DNA of 64,000 nucleotides. Origin: Takakia lepidozioides (lineage: Eukaryota > Streptophyta > Takakiopsida > Takakiales > Takakiaceae). A program made the position numbers and the translations under genes. Under the pieces are notes generated by a model that saw nothing but the letters and a program-made list of their open reading frames with translations, ran no database searches and was not told the DNA's origin. The stretch lies in the NCBI GenBank assembly GCA_030704615.1, contig CM060731.1, positions 31,930,001 to 31,994,000 of the forward strand, written 5' to 3'. This document shows positions 8,096-18,009 of the stretch, piece after piece. Numbering within the stretch: the stretch's first letter is position 1; each line of letters starts with the position of its first letter.

Positions 8096-11000
8096 CCTGC
8101 CACTACCAGATCAATGGAGCCAACCCGCTCCAAATCCTGCGCCCCCAGCAACGCAATGTCTGCTGGCAAGGCCTGCTGATATCCACGAACTGCAGACACC
8201 GGCAACAACTCAGGGTGCTGCTGCACCATCTGAGCAACATGGCGCAGTGAGACGCGTCGTGCAGTCTCATCCCTCTCCACATACAGGTAACGTCGAACTC
8301 GTACACCTGCCTGCAGCACTGCAGCCAATCCAGTGCTGATCCCGCCAAATAAGTCCAGAAGGCATATGCCTTCATCCGGTCGCTGCCACACAAGAGGTGT
8401 GGTGTCCAATGGCGACAACTGAGGTGGCCCTGGTACAATCACCGCACTCTCCTCCTCTCCTGACGGTACAAAAGCTTCTACCCAAGCTTGTTGCACCCGT
8501 CCATCAGCAGCGTGCTGCAAATCCTTGCTCGTACCCCACAACGGAGTGTGAGCAACCATGGCAGGCAACTCCGCCGTACCATGCATGTCATCCTGCTCTG
8601 CTGGAGGTGGCACATCCTCTGCATGGGCATTGCCTTCCAGCAACTCTCCAGGCCAGCTGACTGCAGCTGTGAAGGCGGCTAGTGTTGGCATCTTGCCCCG
8701 CTGAGCAGCTGCAATACCCCCAATGAATGTCACAGGGAGCTGTGCACGGCGACCATCCCCTGACTGCCATCCAGGCCTGTAGGATGCTGACTCCTCCCAG
8801 AAATCCAGGGTGAAGCCCATGGGGTATAACACTGCCCCACCAACGAGGACATCGTAAGAGACCGCGTCTGTCATAATGGCCTTGGCTCGCATCACTGAGC
8901 CATCTACAGGATGATCCGGCTGCAGTCTAATAGCCAACTGATGCCGTGTCATGCCGCGAGCCTGCTCTGATCCTCCCAGAGATGTCTGTATCTGGAAAGG
9001 ACAAGGCTCCATATCCGCCTCCATGAGGCCCAAACCTGCAATAGCAGCTCTGCCCAACATCAGTGGCTGAGCTCCTGAGTCCAACAAGACCCGCAGTGGC
9101 CGGTACTTCTTGCCTGCCGGGCCACTCAAAGTGAAAATGCCTCCCTGGTTGTCTAACAAGACAACTCCAGGTGTCACCATGGCGCGCTCAAAGGCTGGCC
9201 TAGCTGGCAGCTCCGTCAATCTGGCAGCTGCAGCTTGCCAGGGCGCTGCCGTGGCAGTCTTGACCCTCAAATCCGAGGATCCCTCTGCCACTACACCTTC
9301 CACTAACTCCGCAGAAGATGAAGTGACCTCTCCACTCTCGCAGAGTGTTGCTGCTAGTCTGAACACTGCAGCTGGTCTCACTCCCGGCGTCGCAATCATG
9401 GTCGCCGAGAACAGTGGGGCTTGACACACAGAGGTGGCTGCTCCCAATAACACACCGGCTGCACTAGCCTTGGTAGTAGGTGTCAGTGCTGCACGGGTAG
9501 CTCTCCCCAATGGCATAGTAACCTCCGCCTCGGTAACAGTCGGGCGAGAACTAGGTGCCATGGATGGCGTTGACACTGTCTCCGCCAAGGTGAATGACTG
9601 AGGCAGCCTTGCCTGACGGCTTGCCTCCCCACGTTGTGGATCCAACTCCACCTCTGCACCTCGTGGCTCAGGAACTCGTGTTGCTCCTCGAGTCACGGCT
9701 GCAGCAGACTCCACCTGCTCTAATGGTAGTGCTGCTCCGCACATGAATCCCATTCCGCCCATATCTCCTCCCTCAGGAGCAGGAGGTGGGCCATCCCGCC
9801 TGGGAGCCGGTACCGCCTGAGCTATTGCCATGGTAGCGAGCCTCTGCTCTAGCTGCTGAAGCCGATTGGCCATGCCTTGGTCAACACCCTGACCTCCGCG
9901 TCCTTGGCCATGTGGAGGTTGCCCTTGGCCTGCACCTCGTGCCCGACCACCTCGTCCTCTTTGGGCTGGTCCACCTCGCCCCCGGCCACCATTGTTCCCT
10001 TGGAACTGGCCTGGGCGCAACTCAGGATGCAAGTCATAACACTGGGCATCTCCATGCCCATACTTGCCACAATGCCCACACTGCAACTGTGCAGGCTGTG
10101 CTTGTGCCGGCCTTCTGCCACTCTCTGGGCAATCTCTCTTGACATGGGGTCCTCCACATGTCCAACATATCACCCCTGGTTGCTGTTGGCCTGCAAAAGA
10201 TGCCACGGGCCTCTGCACCTGAGGTCCCCTGTAAGCTCCATGGAACTTGGGCTGGGCAACCTTGCCCCCCTGACCACGCTGTTGGGCAGTCCCTTGTGCT
10301 TGTGGGCTGACAGCTGTGCCCCGTACAGGCATGTCCTTACCAAATCCAATTGTAACAACTCGCTCCTCCACCATGTTGAGCTCAATCCGCTCAGCCAGCA
10401 GAAACACATCTGCTAATGTGGGTTGGGCTGCTTGTAACAGGGTTGCATCTCGCACCCTTCTCTTGAGCTCCTTGTCCAGAATTCCATACCAAAACTGGAT
10501 TGCCTGAGCTTCAGTAACCCCTTGGGTCACACTTATCAAGCGCCTCATACGAGTGTACGCCTCTCGCAGGCTCTCACTGGGTTTGCGCTGGAAGTCTTGC
10601 AAACTTCGCAGCTTCTCTGTCCGTACACCTTGGTAGTTCCTCCGCAACTCCTGGAAGAACTCCACCACCGGGTTGAATCTTGGCAAATGTGTTGTAGTCG
10701 TGGCAGGAGAAGTAGTAGCACCTTTTGAACTGGTACCACCTTCAGAAGTACCAGCGCTACTTGCTCCACTACTAGTGCTGGCAGTGGAAGCTATTGGTAC
10801 TGATGCAGCTACTGGTCGCGTCGTGCCTCGAGTAATGGAGACGTAGTCAGGTGACCAATACATCCTCCACTCCTCAATCTCTGCTTCATGTCCTCGCCTG
10901 AACTCGTGGTAATCGTCCATAGGCGGGCCTTCCAAATGCTGGAACAGTCCCTTCCACGCCATGAATGGGGTGAATAGCTGTGGATTGCGCATCTGCTGCA

Positions 11001-11322
11001 AATCACACCAGCTGTCGAACTCCTGGATAAAGTCATCCAACTCGATTGTGCCCACAGCTCCAGAGTACCTACGAGGCCCCTTGGTAGCTCCATACATCAC
11101 CTCCATGTCGTCCCACAACAATGGCGAATGAAAGTGCACACCTGTTGATGAAGCCTCCGAGTCTGTGTCTGACGCTACAGTAGTTGAGGGTGGCGGTGAA
11201 GGTGGTCTGAACCGAATACCTCGTCTTGTGACCCCACTCTCACTGTCACTGCTTGTAGCCGTACTCCCCTCAAAACCCTTGGGTAACTCCGTAATGACAC
11301 TCACAATGTGCACCTCCTCCAC
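7945..11322 (-). CDS. gag, protease and methyltransferase N-terminal half (element C)
   Basis: A long open frame of about 1125 codons. Residues up to about 380 are gag-like, with a serine/threonine-rich insert. Two CCHC knuckles follow (CWTCGGPHVKRDC at about 385 and CGHCGKYGHGDAQC), then an arginine/glycine-rich nucleic-acid-binding stretch. An aspartic protease with LLDSGAQP is at about 745. The methyltransferase starts near 985: 'LDLFGGISTG' (motif I, AdoMet binding), 'YLYVERDE' (motif II) and 'GWPCQGHS' with the catalytic cysteine (motif IV) at about 1080. The frame then shifts; the last 18 residues are spurious. The first in-frame ATG is at 11106, while conserved-looking sequence runs to a GTG at 11322, so the start is uncertain. 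Confidence 0.9.
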   Translation of the reverse strand: MEEVHIVSVITELPKGFEGSTATSSDSESGVTRRGIRFRPPSPPPSTTVASDTDSEASSTGVHFHSPLLWDDMEVMYGATKGPRRYSGAVGTIELDDFIQEFDSWCDLQQMRNPQLFTPFMAWKGLFQHLEGPPMDDYHEFRRGHEAEIEEWRMYWSPDYVSITRGTTRPVAASVPIASTASTSSGASSAGTSEGGTSSKGATTSPATTTTHLPRFNPVVEFFQELRRNYQGVRTEKLRSLQDFQRKPSESLREAYTRMRRLISVTQGVTEAQAIQFWYGILDKELKRRVRDATLLQAAQPTLADVFLLAERIELNMVEERVVTIGFGKDMPVRGTAVSPQAQGTAQQRGQGGKVAQPKFHGAYRGPQVQRPVASFAGQQQPGVICWTCGGPHVKRDCPESGRRPAQAQPAQLQCGHCGKYGHGDAQCYDLHPELRPGQFQGNNGGRGRGGPAQRGRGGRARGAGQGQPPHGQGRGGQGVDQGMANRLQQLEQRLATMAIAQAVPAPRRDGPPPAPEGGDMGGMGFMCGAALPLEQVESAAAVTRGATRVPEPRGAEVELDPQRGEASRQARLPQSFTLAETVSTPSMAPSSRPTVTEAEVTMPLGRATRAALTPTTKASAAGVLLGAATSVCQAPLFSATMIATPGVRPAAVFRLAATLCESGEVTSSSAELVEGVVAEGSSDLRVKTATAAPWQAAAARLTELPARPAFERAMVTPGVVLLDNQGGIFTLSGPAGKKYRPLRVLLDSGAQPLMLGRAAIAGLGLMEADMEPCPFQIQTSLGGSEQARGMTRHQLAIRLQPDHPVDGSVMRAKAIMTDAVSYDVLVGGAVLYPMGFTLDFWEESASYRPGWQSGDGRRAQLPVTFIGGIAAAQRGKMPTLAAFTAAVSWPGELLEGNAHAEDVPPPAEQDDMHGTAELPAMVAHTPLWGTSKDLQHAADGRVQQAWVEAFVPSGEEESAVIVPGPPQLSPLDTTPLVWQRPDEGICLLDLFGGISTGLAAVLQAGVRVRRYLYVERDETARRVSLRHVAQMVQQHPELLPVSAVRGYQQALPADIALLGAQDLERVGSIDLVVAGWPCQGHSSAGHGNGLRDSRTGLFWEMVRILRHCSFIRLYLRHTSWRMCH

Positions 11323-11334
11323 GTGACACTATAA

Positions 11335-11348
11335 GGCTCTAGTACTAA
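11335..11348 (-). other. Possible initiator-Met tRNA primer-binding site (element C)
   Basis: The minus strand TAGTACTAGAGCC matches the usual Ty3 site TGGTATCAGAGCC at 10 of 13 positions and lies just upstream of the gag frame. The mismatches make it uncertain. Confidence 0.35.
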
Positions 11349-11841
11349 TCTAATAGTGACACGGGTGGGCACCTGTTGCAGTCTAAGGGTCATATCCCAA
11401 TGGCTCAGGGCACCTGCACCTGCATCCACCGCAAGAACTCCTATGGTTGGCTGGTCATCAACCCAGCCTCACCGTAGAAGAAACACTGGTGGTCTTGCTG
11501 GTCATCACTCCAGCCTCACCACCGACAGCATACTCTAGGATTGACCGGTGATCAAATCCGGCCTAATCCCTATGAAAGCAAGCGCCCACACAAAACCAAC
11601 ATGGCGCACAGTCAAGCATGCAGGTGTTGGGGGGGATCCAAACACAAGAAATCAAAACATCAACACCCCCACACCAAAATCCAGCAGCAACGCTGATCCT
11701 GCAGAATATCCCAGCCCAAAACCCCGGACTGGCTGGCCTCCACCAAGAGAGGCTTTGGCAACTACAAGTACAAGGTAATGAAAATAGTACAGAGATGGAG
11801 GGGAAGAATAGAAGCCCGCCCAAGCAAGATCTAATCCTGAT
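11349..11841. repeat. Leader or flank of element C with three imperfect short repeats
   Basis: The segments at about 11447-11473, 11494-11520 and 11539-11567 are related (GCTGGTCATCA...CAGCCTCACC, the third diverged), spaced about 46 bases. No coding region is visible. This is where a 5' LTR of element C would be expected, but no TG...CA-bounded match to the 3' side was found. Confidence 0.4.
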
Positions 11842-12564
11842 CTATGCTATCAACTTCCAGACTTCTCTCAAAGTGCCTCGCTCTGCTTGATGGTAAGGTG
11901 TAGGAGGTATATCTATGTCCAGAAACCTGCCACTAACCTTGTCCCAAGCTACAGTAGCTCGCTCTAACCAACCCTCCTCCTCTTTCTGCCAGGTAGAGAC
12001 AAAGCAACACTCTGCTATCTCCCGCTCACTGAACACTAAAGAAAACAAAGGTAGGGTCTGATAGTCTCTCAACTCGAAAGCTTTGAGACGATTGCGGGTG
12101 TCTTCATTGCGAATGACTGCATCGCCTTCAAACAGAACAAACTTGTCCTCGCTAATGAACCCCCGCTCGTGGTTGCCTTGTGCAGAGCGTGTCCGACTGC
12201 AACACTGTCTAATTGCACAAACTTGTGCAGCTCCTGCTCCTCTGCTCCAGTACACCACGGCCTTGTGGCTGAACACCTTGGTCCCCGGGGCTGTCTTTGG
12301 CTGTGTTCCAAGCCTAGCTTTCACCCACTTTGGTATTTCACCTACAGCTGCAGAACTGCTGGCTCCAACAGAGTTCTGACTGTTCAAGGCGATATTGAGG
12401 CCCTCAATGCCAACTACAGCAGTCTGTTGTCTACTGCTAATGCCTGACTCCCAGTATGCAATCAACTCGTCCAACTGTTCTCCACTCAAAGTCTGAGTTC
12501 CTTGGGAAACATAAATCGGTGTCCCCTTGTGTGCACAGACTAAGAGAAGAGACCTGCCCTTCAA
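11842..12564 (-). CDS. Unrecognised open frame, about 240 codons
   Basis: A continuous minus-strand frame with no methionine codon, bounded upstream by TAA. It is therefore either an exon of a larger gene or a fragment. The product is mixed in composition, with tryptophans and charged residues near the C terminus (FVSTWQKEEEGWLERA) and several cysteines in the middle. I recognise no domain. It lies just upstream, in the same orientation, of element C and ends before the short repeats, so it could belong to the flank into which C inserted or to a degenerate long LTR. A real coding exon is plausible but unproven. Confidence 0.3.
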   Translation of the reverse strand: MKGRSLLLVCAHKGTPIYVSQGTQTLSGEQLDELIAYWESGISSRQQTAVVGIEGLNIALNSQNSVGASSSAAVGEIPKWVKARLGTQPKTAPGTKVFSHKAVVYWSRGAGAAQVCAIRQCCSRTRSAQGNHERGFISEDKFVLFEGDAVIRNEDTRNRLKAFELRDYQTLPLFSLVFSEREIAECCFVSTWQKEEEGWLERATVAWDKVSGRFLDIDIPPTPYHQAERGTLREVWKLIA

Positions 12565-13284
12565 TTACGTCCTCATTTCCCCCAGCCATGCATGGAGTAC
12601 ATCCACCAATTTGTCTCTCATATAGACCAGCACAGGTTCTAGAGACAGTATTGTGGATCTTTCATGGCACACTCACACTCTAAAAATTCCATAGATTTTT
12701 AGCAGAGTCCCCAAAACAGAAACCAGGTTTAGATAGGTAGATTTCCCCTTTCTGCAGCTATCCCCCAAAAACTGGGTCAAACAGAGTCCATTTGACAAAG
12801 ATATGATGAATTTGGCTCCAACTCATTCAAATTAGATTAAAAAGGGGTTTTTTTTTTTTTTAAGGTTTTCAAGTTTTAAAAATTCAAAGTTACACCCAAA
12901 ATATCTGGTAACTGGTTCCCGGTTCCCTAAGTTCTATATGGCATCCTAGGTTCCCTGGCCACGTGCCTGCTGTTCCCCTCCATTTCATTTGAGTTCAACA
13001 GCTCACCATGCTTTGGAATCCCAACCGTCTTCTACCACAAACCGTGGTGACGATGGAGTTCGTGAAGCGATCCTTCCCAGTAAACCCTCGAGAGACGAGT
13101 CCCCTGTGCACTTGATATACACTCTCTTAATAGAGATCAAAATCAGCAAGGAGACACCATTGACGACACCCAGAGATCAGAGACAAGTACTTGCGCAGTT
13201 CGGAGGCCACAGCATCCCCTCTGGACACTGAGCGGGGAATAGCTGCTACACAGCAGCTCAGTCTATCGTCAGCTCCTATACCTA
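12565..13284. other. No gene seen; AT-rich stretch with a T14 run
   Basis: It contains a homopolymer T tract at about 12848-12861 and no supported coding region. Confidence 0.5.
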
Positions 13285-13692
13285 CTAGCTTCCTGCCCCT
13301 GCCATAATCAAAGAGACAAGTGACACAACACCAGCTGGAAACACCTTTCCTGAATTTTTGTATCGAGAGCCCATCACAAACAAGAGAAGCCCTGAAACAG
13401 CAACACCGATAGAGGACGCAAGGACAGGGTTCGAGGGCAGGTTCAGATAGACATAATAGAGGATCAGAGCTGACCCTCCCCCTGACAGCAATGACTTGCT
13501 GCTCCCAGATTTTGCAAATCCGATCACTCCTCCCAGACCAACAAGGACTGCATACGCCAAGGTCAGCTTCTGCGACATAGACAGCTTCATCTTTCCGTCA
13601 CCACTTCCCTCTTCCTGTCCTCCCTCACCACCGTTCCTGTTGCCTCCATTGCCCGACACTTGGGTTACATGCTCAGCCAGACCTTCAAAAAC
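13285..13692 (-). CDS. TMEM14 / FAX-type membrane protein, last exon
   Basis: A 135-codon exon on the minus strand starts after a TTTTGGGCCAG acceptor at 13693 in phase 0. After a glycine-rich linker it encodes a complete Tmemb_14 domain: 'LTLAYAVLVGLGGVIGFAK' followed by three more hydrophobic helices, ending in 'SLVSLIMAGAGS'. Plant members (FAX family) sit in the plastid envelope or secretory membranes and are linked to fatty-acid export; placing this protein there is inference. The N-terminal exons should lie at about 13700-14230, where a helical, charged segment (DLKQLLSRWEVREAELA, near 13930-13880) fits the family, but I could not join all phases. It neighbours COX5B, in the same orientation. 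Confidence 0.75.
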   Translation of the reverse strand, partial: VFEGLAEHVTQVSGNGGNRNGGEGGQEEGSGDGKMKLSMSQKLTLAYAVLVGLGGVIGFAKSGSSKSLLSGGGSALILYYVYLNLPSNPVLASSIGVAVSGLLLFVMGSRYKNSGKVFPAGVVSLVSLIMAGAGS

Positions 13693-14230
13693 CTGGCCCA
13701 AAATTCACTGGCTGCTCGGACACTGACATGACCAAACCTCTTTAACTCCAATCAGCCTGCTGCTGAGTTACGATCTCATCACCAAGCAAAATCTATCCCA
13801 ATGCCCAGTTGAGCTGCCAGTCTCGCATTCACTTTCCCCACCAAGGCAGCTGCAGTACACTGACTGTCTTAGCTCCCTCCATGACAACCTCCCGCATTTG
13901 GGCAAGTTCAGCTTCACGGACCTCCCAGCGACTTAGCAGCTGCTTCAGGTCATGGTCCTAGCTAGCGCATGCTGGGCTGCAACCAGTTGCAGATCCTTAT
14001 CGTGTAGAAACCCCTTCACTGCTCTCTTTCCATCTCCTGATGCCATGCTCCATCCTCCAGCCACTTCACTTGTTTCAGGCACCCAGGTCCCTATGGGCAG
14101 GTCACATGCTCCTGTGCCAGCCAGAACAGTGACATTCGACCCCTTCGTCTTCAGGAACAAGCTGGTAGCTTCCTTGATGTCATCAGTTTCCTGGACACTT
14201 AAACGGCAGTATGGTCGCCACCTCTGATTG
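13693..14230 (-). other. Probable introns and N-terminal exons of the TMEM14/FAX-like gene
   Basis: Minus-strand reading shows an amphipathic charged helix at about 13930-13840 and open sequence at 14160-13945. A donor AAA|GTGAAT near 13835 would feed the acceptor at 13693 in phase 0. Upstream joins need one unresolved shift. Confidence 0.35.
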
Positions 14231-14541
14231 AGGCAGTAGTGGTGACGAAAGGAGAAGAGAACACAGGGAAAGAGCGAGGAAAAATAAGGGCGGAGAACTG
14301 CTCATGTCAAAAGGTCAAAGCCAGAGAGGTCGAAACATTGTGCGAAGGGGGGCCGTGTTTCTGCTGCCCTCTCCCACTTCAGCGCAACATTCAGCGTCCA
14401 GAGAGTGAAGTCCCTCAAAATTTAGAGAGTGAACCCACCGGCAACAGGAGTGCTCTCAAGCGGACATTGAGCGCCCTCCACTGACTCAGTTGAGTGTGCA
14501 AACCTTTCTGCTCATGCAGTTCCAGCAGTCAATACTCACTC

Positions 14542-15033
14542 CTAGTGATGATGATGCTCATGCCCTAGAAGACCACCCTCTCCTATCACCTTCAACTGAA
14601 AGACTTGGCTGCAGACTGAGCATTCATACTATTTGTCCTTCTCCAGCTTGAACCATGTCACATCATGCTCATCCTCACCAACACCTCCTGAGCACCCAAC
14701 TATCCGCTCATCATAGTGTGACTCCACAATTGCAGGGGCATCCTTGGTTCCAAAGGGACCACGAGGCGGATCCAGATCAAAGCGCTTCCCACCCGAGCGC
14801 TCCGCTTCCAACTCCTCCAGCTCAACTCCTGTTGCAATTCCAAAATCGCCCGAGCTGCCTCCTGCACTTGCCAAATCACGACTACGATGCAACCACCGCG
14901 CATATGAGAGACCCCGATGTTCTGATTACTCCGCTTGCAGTTGCGGGTTACACAGCAATGTCGGTGGAGGCACACATGGTACACGCCTGGATGCAACCAA
15001 CCGTGAGAGCCTGCATCCAGCCGTCCTCAACAT
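14542..15033 (-). pseudogene. COX5B: Cytochrome c oxidase subunit 5b (COX5B), with in-frame stop
   Basis: Exon 1 (15033-14985) encodes an arginine-rich mitochondrial presequence starting MLRTAGCRLSRLVASR. A 63-base GT-AG intron (14984-14922) follows, then exon 2 (14921-14542). The mature part has the family signature 'RGPFGTKDAPAIVESHYDER', 'GEDEHDVTWFKLEK' and the zinc site 'ECSVCSQVF', and ends in four histidines. Length (141 codons plus stops) is right for the family. Codon 113 or so (14631-14629) is UAG, just before the zinc site; CAG to UAG is the simplest change. The subunit belongs to respiratory complex IV in the inner mitochondrial membrane. Intron retention argues against a processed retrocopy. 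Pseudogene, or assembly error at one base. Confidence 0.8.
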
Positions 15034-15647
15034 AGCGCCCCACTCCCTCTGGGCCTTGCCATCACACCACCAGCTGCCATCGACATATCCTCCGCAGCCG
15101 GCGACGCCCTTACAGTGGAAGCACACCTCGCCAATGCCAACAGAAATATGGGCAGACCACCATTACTCTCTCTTCTACCACACCATTGCGACTGGAGATG
15201 TGAGGTGAACTCAAGCTAGAGCCGTTCTATGCTCCTTGCTTGAGCTGCGTACAAGACCATGACCATCTATATTATAATAGTGCTTAAAAAAACAAAAACA
15301 TCATATCTAGCTTAGCACTGGAAAACTAGATAGTGCTCATCTCTCTCGAGTGATAACCCAAACTAGATAAGGACACACACTCTCAACACAAGAAATATGC
15401 AATCCCTCAACATCACTCTTTAAGATAATAGTCGAGCCAGGGGCACCCCAAGCTATGGGGACTCCACCCCACAACAACCTACACTCCCATCATAAGCACA
15501 CTCAGATCTGAAGAATGCAGGAGCTCGGTCGCGCAGGCTCAACTCGAGAGAGATGAGCTGCGCGACTGCCGCTCTCGTGAAGATAAGACGGACCAGGTGT
15601 CAAACTAAACTTGACACCTGATTTAACACTTGACCTAAATCCAAGTG
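15034..15647. other. No gene seen
   Basis: Presumed 5' flank of COX5B to about 15200, then AT-rich sequence with an A7 run at about 15287. No supported coding region. Confidence 0.5.
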
Positions 15648-16118
15648 TTAAATACAAATAACTAGTTTTATGCTAGCTGTTTTCACACTGTGCTTATTTA
15701 ACTTGACAAACTGGTCAGACGTACCAATATCAGTTCTGTCGATCAACACATTGGCACACTGGGGGAACAAATTTTTGTCCATTATGATATAATCCACAAT
15801 GGAACGTTCCCCAGTTTGGGATTTCTCACGAGTCCACTGCACTTGGTCACCTCTTGTCATGTTATTCGAGGTCAAAAGCTGAAGATCTTCTAGACAGTTA
15901 ATTAACCGTCTGCCATTAGAATTCAGTTCGTCCTCACCAAAAGGTCCAATGATATCGTCCTGATGGAGCCCTTTGCCCACCCGGGCATTGAAGTCACCCA
16001 ATAGCACCACCTGACCTTTGGCAAGGAACGAAGCACAGTCCAGCTTTACATCTTCGAAGGCTTTGTCTGCATCAGCACAAAGCGTCCCCTCTGTGGGGCA
16101 TGTAAACACAACCCACAA
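15648..16118 (-). pseudogene. LINE endonuclease fragment
   Basis: A minus-strand open stretch of about 155 codons encodes the C-terminal half of an APE-type endonuclease. It has the 'LLGDFNARVG' active-site block, then 'SIVDYIIMD' and 'GTSDQF', where SDH is usual. The N-terminal half is missing. It belongs to the same kind of LINE as 1733-3655. Confidence 0.75.
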
Positions 16119-16141
16119 AGAGGTCCTTCGTCCTTGAGACT

Positions 16142-16144
<3 letters not shown>

Positions 16145-16175
<31 letters not shown>
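16145..16175. repeat. (GA)n microsatellite
   Basis: About 15 GA units next to a LINE-tail copy. Shorter GA runs sit at the same place in the copies at 1883 and 2451. Confidence 0.9.
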
Positions 16176-16178
<3 letters not shown>

Positions 16179-17950
16179 CACTCCTGAGACGTTGCTTATC
16201 ATAGCCTTGTGGCCACAGACCTTGCCCGTGCCCAGCAGAACAAGAGGGAACAGACATGAGGGGCTCACTCCAGTAGTAGGACTTACCGTGTTATAAACAT
16301 TAGTTCAGGCTTTCCAGATTCCTTTTAGAAAGCCCTTCACACAAGCATCAATATGTTGTATGTGGGCTACCAAGCAATGAGACCCCAACAGGGCCACCGC
16401 TTTAGACTCAGCCTTGAGATATTGAAAGTTGGTGAACAGAGGTGCAGGGACTATGTTCTTGATGGTCCTGAAGAGGGTCGCTCTCTGATGAGAATACCCC
16501 GGACTTGTATCAGAAAATGGACATTGTCTTCAGGCCACCCACACCTGTGAGCATTGACAATCTCCCTTTCCTCTCTGCATCTGTTTATTGTTCAAAGGTA
16601 GACTCCCCATCCTGAGGTTAAATTTTCAGTCTAGTGCCAAGGGTAGGTCTGCCCTTCAGATCATCCTCAAAGTCCTCACCCATGTCACAAACTGGAAACG
16701 AGTTCAGGGAAGTTTATGCCTAACATTGTTTTGTTCGGACATTCTTCATGCTTTTGACATGGCCTTAGACACTTCAGCCTCCACGTCAGATTCATCTAGC
16801 AAGGTGAGTTCTTCCTTCCTAATATTCAGGTATTTATCATAGGGTCGCTGGTATGAGGCATGCGATTCAGCTGACTGTACCATCTGACCTTGAACTCATC
16901 ATGTTGAGAGCTCAAGGCTGGTACTCCAAACCCACCCTGAGCAGCCACGTCAGTTGTTCTACAGCTTCTGGGTCAGGGGAAAGATATGGAGGATGGTTCA
17001 CAACCTGCATGTGAACACCAAAGCTTGTGTTGTGGTCAAAAGCGAGAAGTCTAATTTCTTTGACATTGACCAAGGTGTAGCTCAAGGTTGTACCCTCTCC
17101 CCGCTGCTCTTCAATGTTTTCGTTTATCAGCCCCTTAAAAATTAGGAAAGCAAGAGATTAGGTGGGTGATGCCGCCATACCAGCACTTATGAAGAGATCA
17201 GGCCTTATCAGGCCTTGGAGTACACATCTGCCGTGTGGGTTGGCCAACTCCAATCATGCTAAAACTTTAGAATCCATTCAGCTTTTGGTGCTCAAAGAGA
17301 GCATGTCAGCGCGTGCACCATAAGATGTCAAGGAAGGAAACCTTTGTAGAAGGAAGGTGTCGTTCTAGGACAGAGGTTTCCTTAGAGGTTTCTTTCTTTT
17401 TTTCCTTCCTTGAATAGGCCAGCTCAAGGACATGGTTGACACAGCCCCCAGGAAGCCTGCCTCACCTTCATGGAAAACACTTCCAGACTCCAAATCAACC
17501 TCAAGATGGGTGCTTATTATCCTACAGAACAGCTTGCAAACTGTGGTAAGAAGTGTAATGCTATGGTAGTTCCCAGGCTGTCATCTGTCACCTCAGATTG
17601 ACACTGACACCCTCTCTCCAGCGAAAGGGTATCATTTCAGTCTTCCAAATAAGGTCAAAGAGGAGTGCAAGGGCATCTACCATATGATCACACCAGGCTT
17701 GACAATCGTATCAGACACACCAGCTTTATAGCCCTTTAGAAGTTCTATTGCTTCAGCAATCTCAGAAGAACTCATGGGCACATTGTACCCCTTTGTGATG
17801 TACTCCAGTTTTTCAGGGTTGTCTTGGATTGTAGACAGTCATTTCCACTGTACCCTTCCATTCTTTAGAAGACTCCTCACTGTTATAGGCAAGTCTGACT
17901 GACAGGGTCTTCTTGCATCGGCCTTTGGGCTTGGCTTACCCACTAGGTTT
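16176..17950. pseudogene. Scrambled LINE pieces
   Basis: Contains a diverged LINE tail (about 16180-16345, related to 1883-2064). A plus-strand RT fragment at 16954-17145 carries 'GVAQGCTLSPLLFNVF'. A minus-strand inter-domain fragment (about 17680-17870) matches the sequence at 2770-2950. Mixed orientations show the copy was rearranged, not simply mutated. Confidence 0.65.
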
Positions 17951-18009
17951 GCCATCCCTAGTAGTATGGTGGTATTGTTTCTCATGTTTATGTTGAGCAA
18001 TGTGTGCAG

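Larger units (their letters stand above)
3751..11348 (-). mobile_element. Element C: Ty3-type retrotransposon with a cytosine methyltransferase and PHD finger
   Basis: On the minus strand the order is primer-binding-like site (11348-11335), gag, two zinc knuckles, protease, DNMT3-like methyltransferase, UAG, reverse transcriptase, RNase H, integrase, PHD finger, and a G-rich polypurine-like tract (about 3763-3751). The internal region is nearly intact: only two single-base frame changes and one stop interrupt about 7.3 kb of coding sequence. Flanking LTRs could not be recognised. A TGTGGTAG string follows the G tract at about 3750 and could be the start of a truncated 3' LTR, but no matching sequence was found near 11350. 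The borders given are therefore the outermost internal landmarks. Similar methyltransferase-bearing retrotransposons are known from a charophyte and from dinoflagellates. Confidence 0.85.

Noticed and set aside
7904-8179. Plus-strand open frames over the methyltransferase
   Set aside because: Shadows of the minus-strand coding frame, with no domain content of their own.
8339-8362. The methyltransferase as an independent host gene hit by a retrotransposon
   Set aside because: Motif I is continuous in frame with protease and gag, and motif X continues in frame to the UAG before RT, so it belongs to the element.
13945-14160. Minus-strand open frame upstream of TMEM14 as a separate gene
   Set aside because: More likely an N-terminal exon or intron of the TMEM14/FAX-like gene; it has no recognisable domain and no confirmed splice joins.
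16145-16175. GA microsatellite as a regulatory element
   Set aside because: It sits at the same place in other copies of the LINE tail, so it is part of that repeat.
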